Source: Paludibacteraceae bacterium (GTDB lineage Bacteria > Bacteroidota > Bacteroidia > Bacteroidales > Paludibacteraceae). From it: a DNA stretch of 35,336 nt. This document shows, piece by piece, positions 21,803 through 29,598 of this stretch. Numbering within the stretch: position 1 is the stretch's first letter; each line of letters starts with the position of its first letter. Under the pieces are notes generated by a model. The model was not told the origin of the DNA. It searched no databases and was given only the letters and a program-made list of their open reading frames with translations. The translations under genes and the position numbers were made by a program. The DNA is taken from positions 1 through 35,336 of the forward strand of contig CAJOEJ010000028.1 in the NCBI GenBank assembly GCA_905233375.1. Direction: 5' to 3'.

Positions 21803-21830
21803 AAACAAAAGGGGAACCTTTCGGAACCCC
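21803..21830 (-). terminator. rplS terminator
   Basis: On the minus strand GGGGTTCC-GAAA-GGTTCCCC (21811-21830) forms an outer GGGG/CCCC stem and an inner CC-GAAA-GG tetraloop with an internal TT/TT mismatch, followed by TTTTGTTT (21803-21810). Confidence 0.7.
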
Positions 21831-21843
21831 TATTGTTTGCACA

Positions 21844-22197
21844 TTACTTAACTCTGCGCTCTTGGATGCGGGCTTTCTTACCCGTACGCTCGCGGAGGTA
21901 GTACAGTTTGGCACGACGTACTTTACCGTACTTGTTGATAGTAATGCTCTCGATGAAGGGGCTGTCCATAGGGAAGATACGCTCTACACCTACGTTGCCG
22001 CTCATCTTGCGAACCGTGAAGCGCTTCTTGTCGCCGCTACCGTGGATGCAGATGACATCCCCGCGGAACTCCTGTACACGCTCTTTGTTACCTTCTTTAA
22101 TACGGTATCCCACCGTAATCTGGTCGCCTGCCTTGAATGCAGGGAACTCTTTCTTCTCGCCGGCAAACGCTTGCTCGGCTACTTTAATCAAATCCAT
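21844..22197 (-). CDS. rplS: 50S ribosomal protein L19
   Basis: 117 residues, normal length. MDLIKVAEQAFAGEKKEFPAF, GDQITVGYRIKEGNKERVQEF, FRGDVICIHGSG, FTVRKMSGNVGVERIFPMDSP and KYGKVRRAKLYYLRERTGKKARI are standard L19 sequence. It lies at the 30S-50S interface. ATG 22197 is chosen; the frame runs upstream to an ATG at 22221 in the leader. It has its own promoter (22319-22349) and a leader of roughly 115 nt, and a terminator follows. It is not next to rpsP, rimM or trmD in this window. Confidence 0.97.
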   Translation of the reverse strand: MDLIKVAEQAFAGEKKEFPAFKAGDQITVGYRIKEGNKERVQEFRGDVICIHGSGDKKRFTVRKMSGNVGVERIFPMDSPFIESITINKYGKVRRAKLYYLRERTGKKARIQERRVK

Positions 22198-22312
22198 TCT
22201 TTCTTCTTTTTTATGGATCAATACTACGCGTTAGGCATATACTACTATTCGAGCTGTCCGTGATACGTCTCGTGACCAGTCTAATGCAATCGCCAGAGGC
22301 ATAACGCGAAAT
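22198..22312 (-). promoter_or_regulatory. Candidate structured leader of rplS
   Basis: The RNA between the expected transcription start and the rplS ATG can close on itself: CGCGTTA (22302-22308 on the minus strand) pairs perfectly with TAACGCG (22227-22233), enclosing about 70 nt with a partly self-complementary centre (CTGGTCACGAGACGTATCAC). Ribosomal proteins often control their own mRNA through such leaders; this is an inference, since no known leader motif is recognised. Confidence 0.4.
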
Positions 22313-22318
22313 GGGCTG

Positions 22319-22349
22319 CAAAATTACTACAATTTTTTCAAATATGCAA
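22319..22349 (-). promoter_or_regulatory. rplS promoter
   Basis: On the minus strand TAATTTTG (22319-22326) is the -7 box and TTG (22347-22349, in TTTGCATATTTG) the -33 box, 20 bp apart. Confidence 0.85.
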
Positions 22350-22373
22350 ATATTTTTGCAAAAAAATGCAATT

Positions 22374-24128
22374 TTACTCTGTTTTAACCACTTGACCGGT
22401 GATCGTATAGGTCTTTCCGGCACGGATGATGAATATTTGCCCGTTGCGGAGGATCTTGGTGTATTCGGTCTCGGGTTGCGTATAATTGACACCGGTCGCC
22501 GGACCAGGATCTTCCTGTGGCGGATCCAGCGGCAGTCCGTCATCAGGATCCTGCTCCGCAGGTCTGTCATTGGTGAAGGTGAGCGTTCCGCCTCCCGATA
22601 TTTGGATATAGAAGAATCCTTCGGGCGTCACACGCGATTCCCAGCCCGTAACGGTAGCGCTGTCCACCGTCCATGTCTCTCCCCCGCGTTTGGTCTGTTT
22701 GCGATACACCGTGTGATTTTTTACAGAGGTGTTCGTGCTGCTCCACGTCAAGCCGAATTGGAGATGGCAAGTGTCCACAAGATACACGTTCTGCAGGTTG
22801 GTGGATACGGGTGTTTCCCAACGGATTTCCATTGGATAGTTCTTCCACTCGTCATATTTCAAACTGAACAGTTTGTCCTTTGCGCATTCATAGGGCCGTC
22901 CCGATTGGATCCGGATAGCAGAAAGGAGGCATTCGGACGATTCGGTCAGTTCGTAGGGAGTGAACGTGAAATCTCCCGAACACTCAAAACGCACAAAGAG
23001 CAGGTCGCCGTTTGCATAGGGGCGCAAGATGTTCATTTCGGGCTTTGTCCAACGTAATACGCGACGGATAGCCGTATCTTGCAAATCGAAAAGAAAACTG
23101 TCCACCGGTGCCAGTTCCGGCGAGGTGTGTACGTACAGTTTGACCATTCTGCGGGTATCGGCTACCCATTCGATGCCCGTCCATTTTTTGGGGAAACAGA
23201 AGAATACCGAATCCTCCGCTACCGAAACATGCTGAATGCTGTCGAAATGGAGCATCGTCGCCCCTTTCGTTTCCGGAAGCAGCGGGCGTGTGGAGAAATA
23301 GCCTTCTTCCGCCGAGAAAATCTTGGCAAAGAAGAAACCCGTGGAGTTCATGGAGCCGTCCAGCGCCTCCTGCATTTTTTTACCCGACAGATGGTAGTCT
23401 CCGTAAGCCGGAATGTCGTAGAAGTCCCATGCGTTCATCTCGTCCGGATAGAATTCGCAGTTGCTGCTTTCTATCCACACGGTTGCGGGTTCCGGACCTT
23501 CCCAGTGAAGCGCTATGCTATCGGCTTGGGTAAGCCATTCCTCGAATGGCAGAATATACGTACTCAGTGAGTCGTGTGCCAGTACGCGGGTGTCGTCCAT
23601 TATGGTGACCTGCCTTGCTTCTTTCTCACATGCGTTGCTACTCGTGTCCTGCTCTATCTGGGCAACACCACTACACGAAATAATCGCTTTTACATAGGCG
23701 GTTACATCGTAGTCGATGCCGAATAACTTCAGTTTGTTGCGGTACGATTTGCCTAATTTGAGGTGGTGTACGTATGCGTGCAAACTGTCCACCCAGCTTG
23801 TCTCGCAATTGAGTTTCATCGGGACGGATACATGATAGGTAGCAGTGTCCTGGATGAGTTCCCGTATGTTCGGATCGCTGTAGTAACCCGGTGTACAGGT
23901 CATGTCAAACCACAATTCAGGCGGAGTGGCGCACGTGCTGTCGGCGGATATGAAATACATATCCATCGGAAGATTTTCTGTCTGTGCCGAGTAGTAATAC
24001 GTACCCGGCGTGGTGATCGTTTCCGTATAGGACGTACCTACGGGCTTTGCCAGATTACAAAAGGATTGTGCCCATACGCACATGTACGCGAGTGCGTTCA
24101 ATAATATTAATACTATATATCTGCGCAT
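22374..24128 (-). CDS. Secreted protein of unknown function with sorting-type tail
   Basis: 584 residues. Signal peptide MRRYIVLILLNALAYMCVWAQ; a long beta-rich body with scattered Cys (for example TYYYSAQTENLPMDMYF, VWIESSNCEFYPDEMNAWDF, GDLLFVRFECSGDFTFTPYEL) in what look like several similar beta-sandwich modules; a Pro/Asp-rich linker near residue 540 (QDPDDGLPLDPPQEDP); and the tail TKILRNGQIFIIRAGKTYT...VVKTE. No enzyme motif recognised. Export to the surface is inferred from the signal peptide and tail. ATG 24128 is chosen because it starts the signal peptide; the frame extends to 24167 through a hairpin. Last gene of the run with the 49-aa peptide and the 1009-aa protein. Confidence 0.8.
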   Translation of the reverse strand: MRRYIVLILLNALAYMCVWAQSFCNLAKPVGTSYTETITTPGTYYYSAQTENLPMDMYFISADSTCATPPELWFDMTCTPGYYSDPNIRELIQDTATYHVSVPMKLNCETSWVDSLHAYVHHLKLGKSYRNKLKLFGIDYDVTAYVKAIISCSGVAQIEQDTSSNACEKEARQVTIMDDTRVLAHDSLSTYILPFEEWLTQADSIALHWEGPEPATVWIESSNCEFYPDEMNAWDFYDIPAYGDYHLSGKKMQEALDGSMNSTGFFFAKIFSAEEGYFSTRPLLPETKGATMLHFDSIQHVSVAEDSVFFCFPKKWTGIEWVADTRRMVKLYVHTSPELAPVDSFLFDLQDTAIRRVLRWTKPEMNILRPYANGDLLFVRFECSGDFTFTPYELTESSECLLSAIRIQSGRPYECAKDKLFSLKYDEWKNYPMEIRWETPVSTNLQNVYLVDTCHLQFGLTWSSTNTSVKNHTVYRKQTKRGGETWTVDSATVTGWESRVTPEGFFYIQISGGGTLTFTNDRPAEQDPDDGLPLDPPQEDPGPATGVNYTQPETEYTKILRNGQIFIIRAGKTYTITGQVVKTE

Positions 24129-24150
24129 AGTTTGCGTTTTTGTTCGTATA

Positions 24151-24184
24151 ATAGTAACTGCACCCATTTGAGTGCAGTTACTAT
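24151..24184. other. Perfect 13-bp inverted repeat between two genes of an operon
   Basis: ATAGTAACTGCAC (24151-24163) and GTGCAGTTACTAT (24172-24184) with an 8-base loop. It lies 18 bp after the 49-aa peptide gene and 22 bp before the 584-aa protein gene. On the minus strand it is not followed by a T run, so it may be an RNA stability or processing element or a weak terminator. A protein-binding site is also possible. Confidence 0.7.
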
Positions 24185-24202
24185 CACATGTTAGGGAATG
24201 TA

Positions 24203-24352
24203 TTAGTCACCAATCGGACCTCCACCACCACCCGGATTGTTGTTGTTAGGATCCGGATTCGAAGTCGCGGGGCTAACTGCAGGCATTTGCATGATATTAC
24301 CGCCTGCTAATGCAACTACATCTGTTGCCGGTACAAAATAATTCTTTTTCAT
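24203..24352 (-). CDS. Small 49-aa peptide, C-terminal Asn/Gly-rich
   Basis: ATG at 24352, stop TAA at 24203. The peptide begins MKKNYFVPATDVVALAGGNI, then a Pro-rich middle and an end of four Asn and five Gly (PNNNNPGGGGGPIGD). Starts like MKKxYxxPxTEVVxL are common among small Bacteroidales peptides encoded beside surface-protein genes (general experience, not a search). No convincing signal peptide. It sits between two large secreted proteins on the same strand, 38 bp after the 1009-aa protein gene. It could be a structural or signalling peptide, or a substrate of peptide modification; no function can be assigned. Confidence 0.65.
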   Translation of the reverse strand: MKKNYFVPATDVVALAGGNIMQMPAVSPATSNPDPNNNNPGGGGGPIGD

Positions 24353-24390
24353 ATCTTTTGGATTCTATTTAAAATTACTTAATCCGTGAA

Positions 24391-27300
24391 TTAGAGCTGT
24401 GTACCCAGTACATCGTACTTCACACCGTTCTTGATGATCACTACGCGACCGTTCTCGATGAACTTGTTGGCACCTTCGATAGCTGCGTTGTTCTCCATGC
24501 CGGTCGGAACCTGGTTGCGACCAATTACCTGGAAGCGCTCGCTTACCGTATTCGGAGCTGCGGTGAACGTATAGGTGTTACCTGCAGTCATAGCGATTAC
24601 GTTGCCGTTCTCAAGGTCTTTCAGATACATCGTCTCGCCGTTCAACCATACGAAGTCGAGTGTGTACTCGGTTGCCTCGTTGGTTTGGAGAGTCAAGGTC
24701 GTACCAATCAGGTTGCTGTTTGCTACCTGGTCGAGACCGTCCTCTGCATAGAGTGCCAAACCGTTACCTATCATCTTGTGTGCATTAGTACCCTCTTTCT
24801 CTACGAGGAATACATAGTCGCTTCCGTTACCGCCGCGAACTACAACGGCTACGTTGGTTGCAGGCTGGCTTGCTGCACGTTTCGCCGGAGCTGCCGCAAC
24901 TTTGTTTGCATTGAACAGTTTGTCATAATCCAGCGTGATTGTTTTTGCTGCTGCGGTGTAGAGGAAGAATCCTTCCATCGAAGCAACTACTTTCAAATCA
25001 GCATCCAGATAAGGCAACTTTTCAGCAGTAACTACAGCATATTGGTTATCCTTCATCGGAAGGTCTTTTACAGTTCTCGGAGAAGCAATGTATTTGTGTA
25101 CAGCTACCTCTTTATCTTCGCCACCTGCTAATTGTCCGTAGATGTCTGCTACGTCGATAGCATCGAACCATGAGTTACCGAATGCATGCCAACCTTCACC
25201 CGGCATAACCAGTTTCTGATCCTTGTTGGCTGCTAAACGACCTTTGTAAGTAACGTTTACTTCTTTAGCACTTGCGGGGCAGCTTAAATCACCAGACGGG
25301 ATATATACGTTGTATCCTACGAACGGCTTGCGGAAGTTATCGCTTGATCTCCAACCTTCTGTGTAAACCCAGTTCGCGTAGTACATATTCGTATCCACTG
25401 TTGAGATACGAGCTTCACGGTCTTCAATCGGAAGAGCGATGAAAGCGTGCAGTTCGTTTAATTGAGCACCTTCGGCAGTTTGCTCACCAAGTTTAACCGT
25501 ATTCTTCGCAGTGATGAACGGTTTGTTGTTGGTCGTTGCTGCCGGATCAATGAACAATTTACCGCCTTTCTCAATAATGATTTGGTTTACATTGTTCGAA
25601 CCCTTGATACCTTCAGCACCTACGATCAACTTACCGCCTTCCTCAATGGTGATGGTAGCATATTTTTTAGGTTGGATTCCAGGAATCGTATCTAAAGTAA
25701 GACCTAAAGCCTTAACAGTCTCGCCGTTGCCAATGGTAAGATTACCCTCGATACGAGCAGGATTGTTCACAAGATCCGGGGTACCGCCTACCCAAGTTGT
25801 ACCATTCCATGTGATAGCGGTAAGCAATTCGGCCTTTACTTGAATAGGTTTATCCGTGCGTACGCGAACGTACATAACATCGTTGCTGTTGTTCGCAAAG
25901 AGTGAATAACTGAGCGTTTTTGTCGTGCTCTTGGATTTGCCGTTGTAGTTTTGTGTCGGCTCACCAAGTTGACATACTGCTGCGAGATCAACGGTGATGT
26001 TAGCCTCATCACCCGGATTAATCGTCTCCATCTTTAAGCTGATGTCTGCTTTCGCTGCTTTCGCAGCTGCAATATCTACAGAATACCATTTGTATCCGCC
26101 GTTTTGTTGATTCCATGTATCCCATACAAATGCGGTTGCATCCTTACAATACTCAGGATCAACAGGTACTTCAGTCAGTTTGAAGGTTACGTTGGGGAAC
26201 TCAGGACCAAGTGCATAGATCTTGTCTCCAGCAGCCTTACCAACAGTATTCTGCATGGTCTTGTCGATCTTCTTGGTATAAGTCTGACCTGCAGGAATTG
26301 TTACACTCTTCGATACAACGCTAAATACGTCACCATTCGTATCCGGAGTCTTGGAAGCTTTACCAACAATCGTAACGTCGGTGGTGCCGTTGTTAGTTAC
26401 CTCGATTTGTCTGTAGTAATTCTCATCTGCCTCAAGAGTAGCATAATCAACGGAATAAACAAGATGATCAGCATCAAGAGTGTATACTCGTTCCGGATGT
26501 TCTACCTCATCCCAAAGTAATACTTCGATAGCCGGTTCACCATTATTGCCGTTAACGATATTGAAGATAGCCGGACCCGTCGGAGCAGGAACTTCTACTT
26601 CCTCAACATGCAGACGAATTTGTTGAGCTGCTTTGATGCGGATATAAATCGAATCCGGAATCATGGACAGCTTGGTTTCATCCAGTACTTTTTCAGTTAC
26701 AGCCTTTTTCAACTCTGAAGATTGCTCCTGAATGCTCGAAGCCGGGCAGTCGTAAGCTACACCTGCATTAACAGTAATTGCGGTAGCATTGTCTTTCTCA
26801 ATGTAGAACTTGTAGGTATGACCATCACTTAATACATGATTTTCGTCAGCGAATTTGATCTTTACCCAAGTCTCTTTGTTTGCCGGAATAACGGTTGCTG
26901 CGGTTTTGGCAGGCCAGTTTTCCCAGTTGAAATCCATCGGAATGAACGGAGTAGAGTTGGACGGAGCGTCTTCTACTACAACCTCAATCTTCTCAGCTTG
27001 CTCAATTGGAATGGTTACGTCCATTACAATGAACATGTAAACATAACGGATACCCATACGAACGAGCATACCGGCACCGATGTTCATAGTCTTGAACTCA
27101 CCCGGAGCCAATGCGAAATGACGGCTGGTCTCGTTGTCGCCTACATAAGCGGTAACGTCAACGTTTGCTTTCTCGTCCAGCGGGTTAGCAACTACGATGT
27201 TGGCATCTGCATTTCCTTCTGCCGATTTACCGGTTGAAGGATCGAATTTGCCATACAAATCTACTACGTACCATTTGCCGACACCTGCATCCGAGGTGAC

Positions 27301-27420
27301 TTTGATACCCTCGCCCCATGCATAGGGGACAGCATCACCTTTCGTCTTACCGGTCTCGCCTGCTGCATACATGCTTGTGCTCAGCACTGCTGCGAGTAAG
27401 AATAGAAAAAGTTTTTTCAT
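24391..27420 (-). CDS. Large secreted surface protein with sorting-type tail
   Basis: 1009 residues. Signal peptide MKKLFLFLLAAVLSTSMYA; several beta-rich modules of about 120-150 residues with similar openings (for example KWYVVDLYGKFDPSTGK near 50 and KWYSVDIAAAKAAKADISL near 450), which suggests internal duplication; a segment near 570-650 with short-period strands (RIEGNLTIGNGETVKALGL, YATITIEEGGKLIVGAEGI, IIIEKGGKLFIDPA) that looks like a beta-helix; and the tail NKFIENGRVVIIKNGVKYD...GTQL. No catalytic motif recognised. An adhesin or surface-layer role is inferred. Its own promoter is at 27513-27543; the 49-aa peptide and 584-aa genes follow in the same direction. Confidence 0.85.
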   Translation of the reverse strand: MKKLFLFLLAAVLSTSMYAAGETGKTKGDAVPYAWGEGIKVTSDAGVGKWYVVDLYGKFDPSTGKSAEGNADANIVVANPLDEKANVDVTAYVGDNETSRHFALAPGEFKTMNIGAGMLVRMGIRYVYMFIVMDVTIPIEQAEKIEVVVEDAPSNSTPFIPMDFNWENWPAKTAATVIPANKETWVKIKFADENHVLSDGHTYKFYIEKDNATAITVNAGVAYDCPASSIQEQSSELKKAVTEKVLDETKLSMIPDSIYIRIKAAQQIRLHVEEVEVPAPTGPAIFNIVNGNNGEPAIEVLLWDEVEHPERVYTLDADHLVYSVDYATLEADENYYRQIEVTNNGTTDVTIVGKASKTPDTNGDVFSVVSKSVTIPAGQTYTKKIDKTMQNTVGKAAGDKIYALGPEFPNVTFKLTEVPVDPEYCKDATAFVWDTWNQQNGGYKWYSVDIAAAKAAKADISLKMETINPGDEANITVDLAAVCQLGEPTQNYNGKSKSTTKTLSYSLFANNSNDVMYVRVRTDKPIQVKAELLTAITWNGTTWVGGTPDLVNNPARIEGNLTIGNGETVKALGLTLDTIPGIQPKKYATITIEEGGKLIVGAEGIKGSNNVNQIIIEKGGKLFIDPAATTNNKPFITAKNTVKLGEQTAEGAQLNELHAFIALPIEDREARISTVDTNMYYANWVYTEGWRSSDNFRKPFVGYNVYIPSGDLSCPASAKEVNVTYKGRLAANKDQKLVMPGEGWHAFGNSWFDAIDVADIYGQLAGGEDKEVAVHKYIASPRTVKDLPMKDNQYAVVTAEKLPYLDADLKVVASMEGFFLYTAAAKTITLDYDKLFNANKVAAAPAKRAASQPATNVAVVVRGGNGSDYVFLVEKEGTNAHKMIGNGLALYAEDGLDQVANSNLIGTTLTLQTNEATEYTLDFVWLNGETMYLKDLENGNVIAMTAGNTYTFTAAPNTVSERFQVIGRNQVPTGMENNAAIEGANKFIENGRVVIIKNGVKYDVLGTQL

Positions 27421-27512
27421 AAAGTTAATAATTAATGTTTGTTGTTAATATTATTAGTAATTTATAATAAATATTTCCATACGTAATACACGTACATATA
27501 CCAAAATCGGCG

Positions 27513-27543
27513 CAAAAGTACTATTTTTTTTTGACATGACCAA
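27513..27543 (-). promoter_or_regulatory. Promoter of the 1009-aa secreted protein operon
   Basis: On the minus strand TACTTTTG (27513-27520) and TTG (27541-27543), 20 bp apart, with a leader of about 85 nt. Back to back with the promoter at 27572-27602. Confidence 0.82.
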
Positions 27544-27571
27544 ATTTTTTTGCATTTTTTTTGAAAAAATT

Positions 27572-27602
27572 TTGCTTATTTCACATTTTTGTTGTAATTT
27601 TG
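27572..27602 (+). promoter_or_regulatory. Metallophosphoesterase promoter
   Basis: TTG (27572-27574), 20 bp, then TAATTTTG (27595-27602). The expected transcript start is about 40 nt before the ATG at 27651. Confidence 0.85.
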
Positions 27603-27650
27603 CACCCGAAAACGAAAAATAACGAACCTAAATGCAAATTCACCGCAACT

Positions 27651-28349
27651 ATGAACACAACAGAAATTTACAACATTATCGGTGACATCCACGGGAGAAC
27701 CAACTGGAAAGATCTCGTTCGCGAAGACGCAATCAACATCTTCGTAGGGGATTATTTCGATGCGTACGAGTATATCTCTCCGGCGGAGCAGATGTATAAC
27801 TTCCGGGAACTGGTCGCCTTCGCACAAAATCATCCGCAAACGGTTCTTTTGTACGGAAATCATGATCTCCATTATCTCATCGCTTCCGAGCATTACAGCC
27901 GCTATGAACCCTCCGCTGCCAATGACTACTGGCGCTTGTTCATGGAGACGGAACCGCTCTTCTACGGTGTCGCGTATCCCATTGGAAACAAGGCGCTTGT
28001 GACCCATGCCGGAGTGACCAGAGACTGGTATGAGAAGTACTTCGGATCCTATCAGTCCGAGCCATTGGACGAGGTCGCACGGCGCATCAACGGGTTGTGG
28101 AAAGCCGACAAAGAACCGTTCACCTTTGACCCCAATGCGACGGAGTGGGGAGACCACTACGGCACTTCGCCCACCCATTCGCCGCTCTGGATAAGACCCG
28201 AAACCCTCAAACGGCACGACTTGTTCGCCGGAGCCGTCAAGCAGATCTACGGTCATTCGCAAACCGGAGCCGGCGTCACGACCGACCGCAATATGGTCTG
28301 CGTGGACTGCCTTGGTACGCGTACCCGTTCCTATATAATTACTTTGTGA
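27651..28349 (+). CDS. Calcineurin-like metallophosphoesterase
   Basis: 232 residues with the full metal-ligand set of the family: GDIHGR (residues 11-16), GDYFDAYE, GNHDLHYL, THAGVTRDWYEKY and YGHSQTG. The spacing resembles bacterial Ser/Thr-phosphatase or ApaH-like enzymes; the substrate (phosphoprotein, dinucleotide or other) cannot be told. No signal peptide, so cytoplasmic. ATG 27651 is chosen because the longer frame starting at 27561 runs through the promoter. It is followed 83 bp later by a Sel1-repeat gene with its own promoter, so it is probably transcribed alone. Confidence 0.9.
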   Translation: MNTTEIYNIIGDIHGRTNWKDLVREDAINIFVGDYFDAYEYISPAEQMYNFRELVAFAQNHPQTVLLYGNHDLHYLIASEHYSRYEPSAANDYWRLFMETEPLFYGVAYPIGNKALVTHAGVTRDWYEKYFGSYQSEPLDEVARRINGLWKADKEPFTFDPNATEWGDHYGTSPTHSPLWIRPETLKRHDLFAGAVKQIYGHSQTGAGVTTDRNMVCVDCLGTRTRSYIITL

Positions 28350-28375
28350 TCTAACTAAAAAAATGACCTGTAAAT

Positions 28376-28406
28376 TTGCATATGTGCGATTTTTTTCGTA
28401 CCTTTG
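28376..28406 (+). promoter_or_regulatory. Promoter of the Sel1-repeat gene
   Basis: TTG (28376-28378, in TTGCATATGTGCG), 20 bp, then TACCTTTG (28399-28406). It starts 26 bp after the previous stop codon. Confidence 0.85.
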
Positions 28407-28432
28407 CAGCCGAATACGAATTGTTACGCCTT

Positions 28433-29041
28433 ATGAGAACGCTTTGCATCTCCTTTTTGACCCTTCTTCTCTCGTGCAGCGCCCTTTGCGCACAGGAGAT
28501 CGATTTTAACCGGATCCTTGCTCAGGCGAAAGCCGGCGACAAGGTCGCGCAGTACAACATGGGGGTCTATTACACCGAGGTCGAGACCGATTACAAGCAA
28601 GCCGTCAAATGGTATCGCAAATCCGCCAAGCAGGGCTATATGTACGCCCAGTTCAACCTGGGGCATTGTTATGAGAAGGGGCAGGGCGTGAAAGTCAACT
28701 TCGAAGAGGCGGCTGCGTGGTACGAGAAAGCGGCTGCGCAGGGAGACGCTTTTGCGCTCAATAACCTCGGAAACCTCTATCACCGCGGCGACGGCGTCAA
28801 GAAGAACCTCAAGAAAGCCTTCAAGCTCTACCAGAAGGCGGCGCAGATGGGACACGCGCCCGCGCAATATAATTTAGGGTATTGTTACTATCTGGGCACC
28901 GGCGTCAAGCAGAGCACCGAAACGGCGCTCCAATGGTTCCAGGCGGCTGCGGACCAGGGCGTCACTTACGCGCAAGACATGGTGGATCATATCCGCGAGC
29001 ATCCCACCACCCTCCGCCTCCAGTTCGTCCCGCAGGAATAA
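28433..29041 (+). CDS. Exported Sel1-like repeat protein
   Basis: 202 residues. Signal peptide MRTLCISFLTLLLSCSALCA, then about four 36-residue Sel1-like repeats (AQYNMGVYYTEVETDYKQAVKWYRKSA; AQFNLGHCYEKGQGV; ALNNLGNLYHRGDGV; AQYNLGYCYYLGTGV), each with the A-x2-x-L-G and G-V-x-x-x-x-x-A-x-x-W/L-Y pattern. Such alpha-solenoids bind protein partners in the envelope. A lipobox reading is possible (LLLSC) but Ala-x-Ala cleavage before QEIDF is more likely. ATG 28433 is chosen since the upstream frame lies in the promoter. Partner unknown. Confidence 0.88.
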   Translation: MRTLCISFLTLLLSCSALCAQEIDFNRILAQAKAGDKVAQYNMGVYYTEVETDYKQAVKWYRKSAKQGYMYAQFNLGHCYEKGQGVKVNFEEAAAWYEKAAAQGDAFALNNLGNLYHRGDGVKKNLKKAFKLYQKAAQMGHAPAQYNLGYCYYLGTGVKQSTETALQWFQAAADQGVTYAQDMVDHIREHPTTLRLQFVPQE

Positions 29042-29247
29042 GGTCCCCGAATACCCTCCCTGCGGAACACTCTCCTCTTTGGGAGTCCTCCCTGCCCCGC
29101 AAGAATTCCCTCCCGGATTTTTCCGCCACTTTATCGAGACAGAGTCGAGAAATTCGCCTGACATTTGCCTGACAATTCCCCTTCGTATCGGTTCCTTTGT
29201 CCTTCGTCCATATCCCGCAATTGTATTCGGGTTTTCTATCCCGCATT

Positions 29248-29295
29248 CGGTGTTTTCTCTTGTATCCGTCCAATCTTGGCGGATAGAAAACACCG
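29248..29295. other. Strong nested hairpin after the Sel1-repeat gene
   Basis: CGGTGTTTTCT (29248-29258) pairs perfectly with AGAAAACACCG (29285-29295); the interior ATCCG...CGGAT forms a second stem. An imperfect copy of one arm (GGGTTTTCTATCCCG, 29229-29243) lies just upstream. It could end the Sel1 transcript or be a structured RNA, but there is no clean T run. Confidence 0.55.
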
Positions 29296-29303
29296 CCTTC
29301 TCC

Positions 29304-29366
29304 GTCCTTTGTCCCTTGTCCCTTGTCCCTTTGTCCCTTGTCCCTTGTCCTTTGTCCCTTTGTACA
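29304..29366. repeat. GTCCCTTGTCCCTTTGTAC microrepeat (reverse of GTACAAAGGGACAA)
   Basis: About eight GTCCCTT/GTCCTTT units ending in TTTGTACATT. It is the reverse complement of the arrays at 636-680 and 11836-11866, and the longest array of the window. Confidence 0.8.
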
Positions 29367-29437
29367 TTATTTGGGTGTCATTTTGTAAGATTGAGTTGTC
29401 AAAATTTATTAAAAATCGTCTTTTTTGCCCCGAAACC

Positions 29438-29468
29438 TTGTGTATGTCAAAAAAAAGCAGTAACTTTG
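29438..29468 (+). promoter_or_regulatory. Promoter of the giant secreted protein gene
   Basis: TTG (29438-29440), 20 bp, then TAACTTTG (29461-29468). A small GCGCCG/CGGCGC hairpin (29468-29485) covers the expected start; the leader is about 125 nt and A-rich near the ATG. Confidence 0.85.
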
Positions 29469-29598
29469 CGCCGCTTTTTCGGCGCATATATACACATATA
29501 CGTACGTGAGAGAAATAAATTGCGTATAAAGATATAATGCGTGAAAGACGTAAAGAAAGTTAAATAACCGAATATCAACACAAAAAAACAAAAGATAT

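Larger units (their letters stand above)
29042..29437. other. Non-coding gap before the giant protein gene
   Basis: No credible gene. It contains C/T-rich sequence (29054-29110) loosely like the GC-rich repeat at 69-99, a strong nested hairpin (29248-29295) and a microrepeat array (29304-29366). Short open frames here are built from these repeats. Confidence 0.7.

Noticed and set aside
21740..21808. A 23-residue N-terminal extension of UvrB
   Set aside because: It is a translated intergenic microrepeat; the standard UvrB start MFQLESPYKPTG lies at 21739.
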